Assembly (NCBI GenBank): GCA_024226315.1
Contig: JAAELT010000006.1
Location: 62,001 to 126,000 of the forward strand
Direction of reading: 5' to 3'
Source: a bacterium
GTDB taxonomy: Bacteria > Acidobacteriota > Thermoanaerobaculia > Multivoradales > J023
DNA: 64,000 nucleotides
The first letter of the stretch is position 1. Each line of letters begins with the position of its first letter. The translations under genes and the position numbers were made by a program. Positions 47,186 to 56,132 of this stretch are shown here, in pieces. Under the pieces are notes generated by a model that saw only the letters and a list, made by a program, of their open reading frames with translations, had not been told where the DNA came from and did not search any database.

Positions 47186-48187
47186 CTACCAGAGGCGGTG
47201 GACGACCACCTGGACCTCCATCTCCGGTCCCCCGGTCTCGAGCTCGAGCAGGTGGTTGAACAGCTGCGGCGCTTCCGGTGAGAACTCCATGACCTGCTTC
47301 CAGGTGATCCGGTCTGCCGCGCTGGGCGCCCTGGCCACCTTGGGCGAGCTGGCGGCGACGGGTGAGACGCTGATCAGATAGAACGCCGGGCCCGATAGGG
47401 TCTCGATCGACACGGCGGCCTTTTCGGGTGCCGGGGGCACGATGACGGCGGTGTCGAGTACCAGGCTGGTCTTCAAATGCCTGATCGCGACCGCGTCGTT
47501 GCCGATCGGCACGCCGGCGCCGGCCACGACGTCGGGGCCGAGCTTGGCGAGGGTGACCGCGTCGTCGACGATCGCGGCAGCGGTGACGGCGTCGTCGGCG
47601 ATCGCCCGCGGCGTCACCGCGCCGGTGGATAGCATGTCCGCGTCGACGCCGCCGGGCGGGATTGTGCTGCCGCCCGAATCAGGGGCGGCCGAGCCCAGCA
47701 CTTGCCGCACGTCGTTGTCGATGGTGTCGACGTTGCCGTCCGGGTCCACCGTCACAACGGCGAGCGGTAGCGTTCCGGCCGGTGGCGTCGTTCCGGTTGC
47801 AACCTGGGTCAGCGCCGCCCGCTCGTGGACCCGGGTGAAGCCGGTGACGCCGGGGTCGGTGCTCTCGTCGGCCAGCGGCTCCGGATCGGGGTAGGAGATG
47901 TGAATGGTCACGTCTTCCGAGACGGTGAGGTCGTGGCCGCCCGTGAGGACGATCTCGCGGCCCTCCGGATCGATCGCCCAACCCGTCAGCACCGTCACCT
48001 CTTCCTGGCTGCCGGCCTTGCGGTCCACGATCAGGCCCTCGACGATGCCGGCGCCGTGCAGCGCGCGGTTGTGCCGGTGGCGGCGGTCAAGGTGGTAGTC
48101 TTGCTCGTCGACGAAGTCCTGGGCGCGCAGGAACTGCCGCTCGAAGAAATGCACCCGCTTGGTGACATCGCGATTTCTGGTGGCCAT
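47186..48187 (-). CDS. eCIS tail fibre-like protein, paralogue 2
   Basis: 333 residues from ATG 48187. The first ~50 residues (MATRNRDVTKRVHFFERQFL, RAQDFVDEQDYHLDRRHRHN) are almost identical to those of the gene just upstream, and both ends align, so the two are a tandem duplication. The middle contains repeats such as TGAVTPRAIADDAVTAAAIV typical of phage fibre shafts, ~50 residues longer than in the paralogue. Probably a receptor-binding or baseplate-peripheral protein attached through the conserved N-terminus. Last gene of the injection-system operon. Family assignment is inference from position and repeat type. Confidence 0.6.
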   Translation of the reverse strand: MATRNRDVTKRVHFFERQFLRAQDFVDEQDYHLDRRHRHNRALHGAGIVEGLIVDRKAGSQEEVTVLTGWAIDPEGREIVLTGGHDLTVSEDVTIHISYPDPEPLADESTDPGVTGFTRVHERAALTQVATGTTPPAGTLPLAVVTVDPDGNVDTIDNDVRQVLGSAAPDSGGSTIPPGGVDADMLSTGAVTPRAIADDAVTAAAIVDDAVTLAKLGPDVVAGAGVPIGNDAVAIRHLKTSLVLDTAVIVPPAPEKAAVSIETLSGPAFYLISVSPVAASSPKVARAPSAADRITWKQVMEFSPEAPQLFNHLLELETGGPEMEVQVVVHRLW

Positions 48188-48216
48188 GGCGATCCTCTCT
48201 TGGTTTCGATGATGTC

Positions 48217-49059
48217 TCAGGTTTCTTCGAAGCGGTAGACTTTCACCTGCGCGTCGACGGGCTGGCTGTCGCTCTCGAGCTCGAGCCTGTAACTGACGGT
48301 TTGCGACGTCGGCTGAAATTCGATCAGCTGCTGCCACTTGATCGTCGACGTCACGATGGCGCGCTGGCCGGCGATGGTCAGGTTCGCCACGGGAAAGACG
48401 CTGATGAGATAGAAGCGCGGGCTCGAGACGTTGACTTCGATGGGTATCACTTCCGTCTCGGGAGGAGCCGGCACCGGCACCACCGTGTCGAGGACCAGGC
48501 TCGATTTGAGCTTGGCGATCGAGACCGCGCCGTCGGCCAGCTTGTCTTCGGTGACCTCGGCGTCTCGGAGTCCCGCCAGCTCCCGCATGTCCGTGATCTC
48601 GACGGCGCCGGTGACGGGCGCCAGGCCGGCGAGCGCCAGCGAGCCCGTCGGCGGGCTCGACGCGTCTGTCGGCACGCGGGTCAGGACCGCGGTCTCCTGG
48701 ACGCGGGTGAAGCCGGTCACTCCTGGGTCGGTGCTCTCGTCCGAAAGCAGTTCAGGGTCTGGGTAGGAGAGGTAGAGCTCCGAGGCTTCCGTGACGTCGA
48801 TCGTCCGCGCCTGGGCGAGCACGATCTCGCGGCCGTCAGCGTCCACCGCCCAGCCCGGCTGGACGTCCACAGAGGCTGGGTCGCCGGTATTCTGCACCAC
48901 CTCGAGCCCCTCGGCGACGCCGGTGCCGTGCAGAGCGCGGTTGTGGCGCCGGCGACGGTCGAGGTGATAGTCCTGCTCGTCCATGAAGTCCTGCGCGCGC
49001 AGGAACTGTCGGTCGAAGAAATTCAAGCGCTTCGTGACGTCGCGATTTCTCGTCGCCAT
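48217..49059 (-). CDS. eCIS tail fibre-like protein, paralogue 1
   Basis: 280 residues. N-terminus MATRNRDVTKRLNFFDRQFL and RAQDFMDEQDYHLDRR match the downstream paralogue nearly residue for residue; the C-terminal part (KSSLVLDTVVPVPAPPETEV, RFYLISVFPVANL, IKWQQLIEFQPTSQ) is related but diverged. A short AEVTEDKLADGAVS-like element (here DAEVTEDKLADGAVSIAKLK) marks the shaft. It follows the tail protein I gene by 12 bases, the place where fibre genes lie in Afp/PVC loci. Function inferred. Confidence 0.6.
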   Translation of the reverse strand: MATRNRDVTKRLNFFDRQFLRAQDFMDEQDYHLDRRRRHNRALHGTGVAEGLEVVQNTGDPASVDVQPGWAVDADGREIVLAQARTIDVTEASELYLSYPDPELLSDESTDPGVTGFTRVQETAVLTRVPTDASSPPTGSLALAGLAPVTGAVEITDMRELAGLRDAEVTEDKLADGAVSIAKLKSSLVLDTVVPVPAPPETEVIPIEVNVSSPRFYLISVFPVANLTIAGQRAIVTSTIKWQQLIEFQPTSQTVSYRLELESDSQPVDAQVKVYRFEET

Positions 49060-49071
49060 GACGAATCCTCT

Positions 49072-49845
49072 CTATTCCGCTGCGCTGTGGATGGTTCGGG
49101 GCTCGTTCCACAGCAGGGTGGTCTCGCCGATCTGGGCCGCGGGCGCGTCTCCGATCGTCGTCTCGCCCGGCTCGGCCAGTTGCATGGTGTGCGCCCGGAG
49201 GCGCAGCTCGTAGGTCGTGTGGGCTGGTTTCTCGGCATCGAGCAGCAGCTGTACCGCTCGCCACATTCTGTTCAGACCGGCGGGATGGCGCAGCTCCGCC
49301 TTCGCCGGGTCGGTGATCAGGTCGACGAGGAAGGAGAATGCGGGGCCTTCGCCGAGCACCGTCTCCAGCCCCAGGTGGGCGCTCTCGTCGAGCTGGAAGA
49401 CGGTGTCGATGTCGGTGTGGCGCCGGGTCAGGTCGGTGATGATGCGCAGCGGCGCCTCCGGTCCGGCGGTCTCCAGCAGGTCGCCGTCGAGCCAGCCGCG
49501 TAGCAGGGCCTCGAGTGCCGGCAGCGTGCCGCGCTGGGCGGACTGGGAGATCGCGGTGCGGAAGAGCGTGCGGTTGAAGTCGGCGTCCTTGTCGGGATGC
49601 AGCGGCAACGCGATCCAGCTCGCCAGGTAGGAGAGGAACGCGGCCCCGCTCTGCGCGGCATGCTCGAGCTGCGCCGGCGGCGTGGCGTCGGGATCGAACA
49701 GGTCGGGGATGGCGTCGGCGGCGGCCCGGAGCTCGCCGAAGGCGGCCTCGAAGCTCGCCAGGAAGTCGGCCAGGAAGCCGTCGCCGTCCTCGGCGCGGAA
49801 CACTTCCGGCAGGTAGTCGAGGAACCGAATGTCGTCGTTCGCCAT
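49072..49845 (-). CDS. eCIS baseplate wedge protein, phage tail protein I family (Afp12-like)
   Basis: 257 residues. N-terminal DIRFLDYLPEVFRAEDGDGF and FLASFEAAFGELRAAADAIP, then FLSYLASWIALPLHPD and LFRTAISQSAQRGTLPALEA, LLRGWLD, are characteristic of the P2 gpI/Afp12 tail protein family as found in contractile injection systems. It joins the two baseplate J proteins in the wedge. The gene lies 13 bases after the second J-like gene. Confidence 0.85.
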   Translation of the reverse strand: MANDDIRFLDYLPEVFRAEDGDGFLADFLASFEAAFGELRAAADAIPDLFDPDATPPAQLEHAAQSGAAFLSYLASWIALPLHPDKDADFNRTLFRTAISQSAQRGTLPALEALLRGWLDGDLLETAGPEAPLRIITDLTRRHTDIDTVFQLDESAHLGLETVLGEGPAFSFLVDLITDPAKAELRHPAGLNRMWRAVQLLLDAEKPAHTTYELRLRAHTMQLAEPGETTIGDAPAAQIGETTLLWNEPRTIHSAAE

Positions 49846-49858
49846 GCTGATGCTCCCG

Positions 49859-50722
49859 TCAATCGATCGTCGCCGCGACCTCGAGGTCCCGCAGCTCGAC
49901 CAGCGAGGTCGCCGAGACCAGCTGGATGGAACCGAGCGACTCGTCGTCGTTCAACAAGAGTTTCCGCACATGATCGACGCCGTCGACGCCTTCGATCCTC
50001 TGGTAGAGCTCCGAGCGATACACCGGCCGGCCGAATTCCCAGCCGGTCTCGTCCTTGCCGCCGTCGAGCGGGCTCAGGAAGTCGCGCAGCCGGCTCTCGA
50101 CCTCGAGCTCGACTTCGCCGCGGCCGGCGCCGGCCCGGGGATCGAGAGCCACCGTCACGGTCAAAGACACCGGGGTGTAGTCCGGCGCCACCACCCGCAG
50201 GCGGGTGGCGACCAGGCAGCGCGGGCGCAGGAACGCGAACACCGCCTGGCGCAGGTCCGCCGTCGGCACCGGCGCCGCGGGATCGCCGTCGGACGGCACG
50301 ATGACCACTTCGATGCGCGGCGCCGAATCGAGCGCGTCCGACGTCACCACCGCGGTGGCCCGGGCGACGCCGCCGCCGGGATCGGTTTCGAGCGCCCAGC
50401 GCTCCAGGTCGGCGGCGGTGACCGCGCGCGGGAAGGATCGCAGGGATTCGAGCGCCCGGGCCAGAGTCTGCTCGATCGCCTCGTCGGCCTGGCGCTCGAC
50501 GCCGACCAGCGCGGCGAAGCGTTCCAGGGTCTGCTCGGGAATCCGGTCGATGCGGTAGAGCGAAGACTCGATCAGGAAGGCGAACAGCTCGAGTAGGGTG
50601 ATCCCGGGATCGGACGGGTTGTGGTCCGTCCAGGCGGGGAAGTACCTGGGGACCAGGGCCCGCGCTTCGGCCGCGAGCTGGTCGAAGCTGCGGTCGTCGA
50701 GATCGGGTACCGGCAAGGGCAT
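49859..50722 (-). CDS. eCIS baseplate J-like wedge protein, short form
   Basis: 287 residues. It begins PLPVPDLDDRSFDQLAAEAR and has the family-typical FPAWTDHNPSDPGITLLELF, FAFLIESSLYRIDRIPE. The C-terminal half (RPRCLVATRLRVVAPDYTPV, SLTVTVALDP, ETGWEFGRPVYRSELYQRIE, GVDGVDHVRKLLL) is like gp6/baseplate J C-termini. It sits five bases after the giant J protein gene, with which it should form the wedge heterodimer. Confidence 0.85.
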   Translation of the reverse strand: MPLPVPDLDDRSFDQLAAEARALVPRYFPAWTDHNPSDPGITLLELFAFLIESSLYRIDRIPEQTLERFAALVGVERQADEAIEQTLARALESLRSFPRAVTAADLERWALETDPGGGVARATAVVTSDALDSAPRIEVVIVPSDGDPAAPVPTADLRQAVFAFLRPRCLVATRLRVVAPDYTPVSLTVTVALDPRAGAGRGEVELEVESRLRDFLSPLDGGKDETGWEFGRPVYRSELYQRIEGVDGVDHVRKLLLNDDESLGSIQLVSATSLVELRDLEVAATID

Positions 50723-50727
50723 CGCGC

Positions 50728-53700
50728 TTATCTCCTCGCCGCGCCGGCGGTGATGGTGATGTGGTGGGTTCCGGGATAGGGCAGGGACGTGTCGCCGAGG
50801 TAGACGACGTTCACGATCCGCTCCACCCCGAGGATGGTCGCCGCGTTCAGGTCGGAGAGCCGGTCCCGCCGCGCCAGGACCGCCTCCTCGCCGTCGTCGA
50901 AGTCCTGGAGACGGAGGACCGTGGACGCCGGGCCGGCCGGCACGCCGTCGGCCAGCGGCGCCCGGACGCGGTTGTCGAGCGTCGCCACAAGCGCGCCGGC
51001 CGGTAGCTCCAGCTCCAGGTCGTGGACCTCGGCGCCCAGCAGTGGACCTTCGGCATCCGCGGTCACCGAGGTGACCGTCATCGGGAAAGGGTAGAGCACG
51101 CTGAGCACATCATCTGGGTCGAGACTGGCGGCGAAGTCCGGGTCCTCGACCGTCAGCTCGACCGTCTCGCCGCCGTCGCCCGGCAGGACGGCGGCCGCCA
51201 GGCGGCTGCCGCGCGAGCCGTCCAACGTCATGACCACGCTGCCGCGGGGGCACGGCACGCTCAGACCGCCGCGCGCTTCGACTTCCAGGCTCTCCCCTGT
51301 GCCGACCACGGTGAAGTCCTGTGCCGCGGTGACGCGGTCGCCCTCCCGGAAGCCCAGGCACGCGGCGCGCTCGACCGCGGCGCCACCGGCCACCGGCTCG
51401 GCGAGGGTCGCCGCTTTGCGCCCGTCGGCGGTGCGCAGGTCGCTGCCGGCGGGTAGCTCCATCGCCGCCGGGGCACCGGGCTCGAGAGTCAACCGGTTCT
51501 GAACGGCGTCGCCCACCAGGCGCAGGGCCTCGACGTGGCCGACCCCCGCCACCCCCTCGAGCAGCTGGCAGATCTCCGAGTCGTAGACGTCGCGGCCGAA
51601 CACCCAGCCGGTGCCGCGCGGTCCGCCGGACAGCGGGTGGAAGAAGGCGTCGAGCGCCGCCAGCGCGCGTTCCTTCACCGCCCGCGCCTCGCGGAGGTCG
51701 TTGGGGACCACCTCGGCGGCCACCCCGACCCGCACGTACCCCGGCCCGATGACGTTGATCCGCGTCGGCTGCGCCAGGCCGGCGAAGGCGCGCTCCTGGA
51801 CGTAGTCCTCGACCCGCCGGACCAGCTCGGTGCCGGGCACGAGCCTCGGTCCGGCGCCGCGTGGCACGATGATCAGCGTCACGCTGCCGGGCTCGAACCG
51901 CAGCTCGCGGTCGGTGTTGGGCAGGCATTTGGCGCGCGCCACGCGGGTGCCCACGGCGCGCATCGCCAGCGCCTCGAAATCCGCCCGCGAGACCGCGCGC
52001 CGGCGGTGCCGGAGCTCCCGGGGGCCGCGCTCGCGCACCTCCTCTGGGGTCTCCACCTCGGCGCCGTCGCCCGCCGCCAGCGGATTGCTCACCGCCGCCA
52101 CGCCCGGCACCGACGCCAGCAGCTTGACCACGGTCCCGGTGCCGACGTTGCCGGCCTCGCCGCCGCCGGTGCGGTAGGTGGCGCGCAGATTGTCGCTACC
52201 GCGCGGCGGCACCAGCCCACGAATACCGTCGCCGAAGGTGAGCACGCCGGTGGTGTGGTCCAGGGTGTAGTGGCGGCTGCGCGGAGTGGAGCGCAGGAAG
52301 TTGGTCACCTCGTGCCAGCGTACCCAGGTCTCGGTCTCACCGGCGGTGGCCGACGGCAGCTCCTTCACCGCGTCCGGCCCCTCTTCCGCCTCGGTCGCCG
52401 CCCGCTCGATCTCGCTCGGCGGCTCGGGCTCGCGCACCGCGACGCCCTGGCCCGGCAGCACCGGCGCCCGGCCGAAGCGCAGCGTCTGGCCGGCCTGGCC
52501 GTTGCCCGAGCCGAGGTTCTCGGCGCTCACCGTCTCGGCCTGGAGTGCCGGGATGGTATTGAGGAAGATGCCGTGCCAGCGGCGCGGGTCGGCCGGGTCC
52601 GAGGCCGCCGCGCGCGCCCGGATCCAGTGGCGCGGCGTCGGGTCGAAGCGGGCGACGGGCGCCATGTCGGCCGGCGTCAGGAAAGTGAGGGTGCCCGACT
52701 CGGTGCCGTGGCTGCTGCCGTCGATCACCGCCAGCTCCCGCCAGCTCGTGCCGTCGAAGTATTCCCAGGTGAGATGCGGCGTGTCGGAAGCGGCCGGCCG
52801 GGCGCCTTGCAGCACGCGCCCGGCGGCGCGGGCGGCGGCCGCCAGGTAGAGGGTGACGGGCTGCTCGGCGGAGGCCGCGTCGAAGGCCAGGTAGAGCGCC
52901 GGCTCCGGATCGGCATGGATCGCCGGCGTCAGCTCGCTCACCGGGACGAAGGGGTCGAAGGCCTCCCCGCCGGCGCTGGCCGTGGTGTGGTCGCGATAGA
53001 CGAAGCCGTTGCGGCTCACCACGGCCGGCGCGCCCTGCGCGTCGTAGGCCAGGGCCAGCCGGGTGATCACCGGCGGATTGAGGTTGCCGGTACCGGGCTT
53101 GGCCCTGAACCCGGCCGCCGGATTGTTGGCCTCGGCCGGCTCGAGCTCCACCGCCCGCCCGTAGCCGCCGTGGGAGATCCGCGCCCGGATCCAGTGGCTG
53201 TGCTGTGCGTTGACCTCGGCCGGAACCGCCGGCGGCACCGTGAAAACGACGTCGCCGGCGTGCCCGAAGTGGCCGGTGTCGTCCGCCGTGGGACTGAAGT
53301 CTCGCCATCCGTCCGCCCCCAGGAATTCCCAGGTGAGCTCTACGTCGGGGGTCACCATTTCGAGATCGACCACGAGGTCGGCGTTCTGGGGCCACTGCGC
53401 CGGCGAGCCGAGATAGAGCACGCTGCCGGGAGAGGGCTCGGCGCCGAAAGGCGAGAACGCCTCGCCCACGCGCGGGTGCTCGTCGGGTCCGAAGGCGTTC
53501 ATCGGCCTATCGACGCGGGACACGTTCGTGTGCGACACGTCCACGGCCCCCTGGATGGGGCTGTGGTCGAAACGCAGCGGCTCGCTGAGCTCGATGGTGG
53601 CTACCGGAATGGCCTCCCAAATCACTCGATCGACGGTGACGAACTCGGGACTGTTGCTCGCGGAGCCGAGTCGCCAGACGTCGCCCGGTCTGACGGGACT

Positions 53701-55305
53701 GACCGGTTCTTGCAGGAAGACGTGGATGGAGAGCGCCCCCGGTGGCGCGGGCTGGTCCACCGCACCGATGAGCTCGGCGCTCCAGCCGCTCTCGACGCTG
53801 GTCCCTGCAGGGTGCGCGGCGAGGAACGGCGGTGCCACCTCTACCGAAACGACACCGGCATTCACCACCTGCACGATCTCGCTGCCGATCCGCAGCACGT
53901 CTCCTTCTGCCGGGACGAAGGGGGGCGCCAGGCTCACCTCGTCGTCGTCGATGTCCACGTCCGCGCTCAGGCTGGCGAGGTGGCTCGCGAGCCCCAGGGC
54001 ATGGACTCGCGGCGCTTCCCGGTAGCTGCCGTCGATCCGCGCCCGCACCCAGAAACCGCTGATGCCGTCGACGAAGGTGTGCTTCATGTCGATGAGGCCG
54101 GTGAGAGAGATCGTGCTGCTCTCGGTGAAGCCGTTGGTGCCGTCAGCGACATCGGCGGAGGGAATCTCGCGCCAATGGGCCTCGACCAGGCCATCGGCGC
54201 TCTGGTCGAAATACCAGTATTCCCACACCAGAGCCGGCGGCAGGACGTCCGCCATCTCGCAGGTCATCCGCACCTCGGCTCCCGCCTTGGCGAAGGCCAG
54301 CCGGCTGCCGAGATAGAGCACGTCGCCGGCCTTCGGCTCCTCGCCGAAGGGCAGGAAGTCCCTGGACACGTCGAGCGGCTCGGTATTGCCGAAAGCGAAG
54401 TCGGGCGCCAGGCCGCTCTCCTGGACCCGCAGGCTCAGGTCGCTCGGCTGCAGGTCGCGGGCGGCCGGCCAATCGGGAAGGGGCACGGGAACCGAGGCGT
54501 GCAGCCAGCGGCCGGGCATGCCGGCCTTCGGGGCGTCGTCCGCGCTCACTCCGCGGACCTCCGTCTCATCCGGGCCGACGCCCAGGAGGCGGATCCAGGG
54601 AGGCTCGATCGCTTCGTCCGGCACCGGGAGCAGGGTCTGCGTCCGGCCGTCTCGGGTGACCGTCCAGACCAGGCGGCGGAGCAGGGCCTTGAGCATCTCC
54701 GGCCCCGGAGGATTCTCGCCCCGCGGGGTGAAGTCCACCTCGACGGTGGCGTCGGCGCAGTCGAGCAGCACCGGGTCGCCGAGCGACAGCACGTGGGGTA
54801 GCCGCCGCCCGCCGCCGAAGGGGGTGAATCCGTGCCGGCTCTGGCCGGCCAGCGCCGGGGTATGGTCGGCGTGGCGATCCCAGACCGGATCAACCGTCCG
54901 CGCCGCCACCAGCCTGGCGGGGATCACGGTCAGGTCTTCGGAAGTCTCGAAGATCACCGGGCTCTGCCCTCCTTTGGGTGGTGTGCCGGCGCGAGTACCC
55001 GCCGGCACCCGGGTGGCGGGCGTCCCGGGGGTGAGCGAGAAGGTCAGCGGCGCGGTGGCGGGCGAAGGCGCCAGCAGATCGATCCCCATGGTGTCGAGAA
55101 ACGCCATCAGGTTCTTCTCGCCCACCCGGTTGAGCCGCGCCAGGGCGATCTCCATCAGCCGGGCGAAGACCCGCTGCAGCATGGTGCCGGCGTCGCCGCC
55201 GGTGGGCGGGGTCCAGAGCGGCACGTCCTGCGCGGCCGCGTCCCGGAGCTGGCGCAGGATGTCCTGGAACGTGCGGTCGTCGAGTTGCGGCGGCGCGGCC
55301 ATCAC
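50728..55305 (-). CDS. eCIS giant baseplate assembly protein (Afp11/baseplate J family)
   Basis: 1525 residues. N-terminus PPQLDDRTFQDILRQLRDAA and DAGTMLQRVFARLMEIALAR, NRVGEKNLMAFLDTMGIDLL fit the putative baseplate assembly family. A long central part holds repeated beta-rich modules with shared phrases (LTWEFLGADGWRDFSPTADD, WEYFDGTSWRELAV, HWIRARI, LYLGS). The baseplate J core lies around residues 1020-1310: PPRGSDNLRATYRTGGGEAG, RRRAVSRADFEALAMRAVGT, GTGWVFGRDVYDSEICQLLE. Afp11 itself is shorter; the insert of repeated modules enlarges this one. It overlaps the gp25 gene by four bases. Confidence 0.88.
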   Translation of the reverse strand: MMAAPPQLDDRTFQDILRQLRDAAAQDVPLWTPPTGGDAGTMLQRVFARLMEIALARLNRVGEKNLMAFLDTMGIDLLAPSPATAPLTFSLTPGTPATRVPAGTRAGTPPKGGQSPVIFETSEDLTVIPARLVAARTVDPVWDRHADHTPALAGQSRHGFTPFGGGRRLPHVLSLGDPVLLDCADATVEVDFTPRGENPPGPEMLKALLRRLVWTVTRDGRTQTLLPVPDEAIEPPWIRLLGVGPDETEVRGVSADDAPKAGMPGRWLHASVPVPLPDWPAARDLQPSDLSLRVQESGLAPDFAFGNTEPLDVSRDFLPFGEEPKAGDVLYLGSRLAFAKAGAEVRMTCEMADVLPPALVWEYWYFDQSADGLVEAHWREIPSADVADGTNGFTESSTISLTGLIDMKHTFVDGISGFWVRARIDGSYREAPRVHALGLASHLASLSADVDIDDDEVSLAPPFVPAEGDVLRIGSEIVQVVNAGVVSVEVAPPFLAAHPAGTSVESGWSAELIGAVDQPAPPGALSIHVFLQEPVSPVRPGDVWRLGSASNSPEFVTVDRVIWEAIPVATIELSEPLRFDHSPIQGAVDVSHTNVSRVDRPMNAFGPDEHPRVGEAFSPFGAEPSPGSVLYLGSPAQWPQNADLVVDLEMVTPDVELTWEFLGADGWRDFSPTADDTGHFGHAGDVVFTVPPAVPAEVNAQHSHWIRARISHGGYGRAVELEPAEANNPAAGFRAKPGTGNLNPPVITRLALAYDAQGAPAVVSRNGFVYRDHTTASAGGEAFDPFVPVSELTPAIHADPEPALYLAFDAASAEQPVTLYLAAAARAAGRVLQGARPAASDTPHLTWEYFDGTSWRELAVIDGSSHGTESGTLTFLTPADMAPVARFDPTPRHWIRARAAASDPADPRRWHGIFLNTIPALQAETVSAENLGSGNGQAGQTLRFGRAPVLPGQGVAVREPEPPSEIERAATEAEEGPDAVKELPSATAGETETWVRWHEVTNFLRSTPRSRHYTLDHTTGVLTFGDGIRGLVPPRGSDNLRATYRTGGGEAGNVGTGTVVKLLASVPGVAAVSNPLAAGDGAEVETPEEVRERGPRELRHRRRAVSRADFEALAMRAVGTRVARAKCLPNTDRELRFEPGSVTLIIVPRGAGPRLVPGTELVRRVEDYVQERAFAGLAQPTRINVIGPGYVRVGVAAEVVPNDLREARAVKERALAALDAFFHPLSGGPRGTGWVFGRDVYDSEICQLLEGVAGVGHVEALRLVGDAVQNRLTLEPGAPAAMELPAGSDLRTADGRKAATLAEPVAGGAAVERAACLGFREGDRVTAAQDFTVVGTGESLEVEARGGLSVPCPRGSVVMTLDGSRGSRLAAAVLPGDGGETVELTVEDPDFAASLDPDDVLSVLYPFPMTVTSVTADAEGPLLGAEVHDLELELPAGALVATLDNRVRAPLADGVPAGPASTVLRLQDFDDGEEAVLARRDRLSDLNAATILGVERIVNVVYLGDTSLPYPGTHHITITAGAARR

Positions 55306-55718
55306 AGGGCTCCCCGTTCGAGGTAGAAGGGATAGACCAGGTTGAACTGGGTGTCGGTGCGGCGCACCCGGTAGTCGAGCTCGATCAGCAGCACTCCGCG
55401 CTGCTCGGAGTCGGCGCGCACGTCGACTCCGAGCACGTCGACGCGCGGCTCGAAGCGGATCAGCGCCTCGGTGACGCGATGCTCGACCAGCGCGATGGTC
55501 GCCTGGTTGAGCGGCTCGAACACCAGCTCCTCGAGGCCGACGCCGAAGTCCGGGCGCATCACGCGCTCGCCGCGGGCGGTGCGCAGGATGAGCAGGATGG
55601 ACTGGCGCACCTGGTCTTCCAGGCGGCTCACCGCCAGGTGCCCGTCGTCGTCCAGCCGCAAGGGAAAGCCGACGCCGGCGCCGAGGAAGCCTTTTCCGCT
55701 GCTCGAGTCTTCGCTCAT
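55302..55718 (-). CDS. eCIS baseplate protein gp25/GPW family (Afp9-like)
   Basis: 138 residues from ATG 55718, with TGAGGAGCAGACC upstream; longer frame upstream is PAAR antisense/shadow. Residues include GVGFPLRLDDDGHLAVSRLE, RQSILLILRTARGERVMRPD, FGVGLEELVFEPLNQATIAL and VEHRVTEALIRFEPRVDVL, the T4 gp25 signature with the EPR core. It nucleates sheath assembly at the baseplate. Confidence 0.92.
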   Translation of the reverse strand: MSEDSSSGKGFLGAGVGFPLRLDDDGHLAVSRLEDQVRQSILLILRTARGERVMRPDFGVGLEELVFEPLNQATIALVEHRVTEALIRFEPRVDVLGVDVRADSEQRGVLLIELDYRVRRTDTQFNLVYPFYLERGAL

Positions 55719-55728
55719 GGTCTGCTCC

Positions 55729-56115
55729 TCAGCCGACAAGGACGGTGCCCTTCGCCTTGACCTTGCCCACGGGACCGGCGCCGGATTCGTCGCAGGTGAC
55801 GGCGCGGTCGCCGTCACGCGCCGCCGGCCGGCCGTTGATCAGCACCGTCGAGCTGCCGGCGACGACGGTGGCGCGGTTGGCCGGCGGACTGATGAAGGTG
55901 CCGCCGATGGGGACGTGCGGCGGCATGTTGGTGGCGGTGCTGTTCACCGTCGCCCCGGGCTTGCCCATAACCAGCACGTCGGAGCTGACGCCGCCGTCGA
56001 CGATGCCGGTGAACGGGTGGGGCGTCAGCACGGGCGGGGAGGTCGGGGGCGGTTGGATCCAGTGCTTGTCCTGCGCCTGGACCAGATCGCCCTGTTTGGC
56101 TGCCGCTTTACCCAT
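55729..56115 (-). CDS. eCIS PAAR-domain spike tip (Afp10-like)
   Basis: 128 residues from ATG 56115. PAAR-type beta repeats with GIVDGGVSSDVLVMGKPGAT, NMPPHVPIGGTFISPPANRA, VVAGSSTVLINGRPAARDGD, RAVTCDESGAGPVGKVKAKG. The conserved His and Cys (HV, TCD) are in the positions expected for metal binding at the cone tip. It sharpens the VgrG-like spike. Located between spike and gp25 genes, 17 bases after the spike gene. Confidence 0.9.
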   Translation of the reverse strand: MGKAAAKQGDLVQAQDKHWIQPPPTSPPVLTPHPFTGIVDGGVSSDVLVMGKPGATVNSTATNMPPHVPIGGTFISPPANRATVVAGSSTVLINGRPAARDGDRAVTCDESGAGPVGKVKAKGTVLVG

Positions 56116-56132
56116 CGCCTCGTCCCCGTTTC

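Noticed and set aside
51535..54801. A 1088-residue open frame on the plus strand
   Set aside because: It lies wholly antisense to the giant baseplate J gene, has His/Arg/Gly-rich composition typical of high-GC shadow frames and no recognisable domain.
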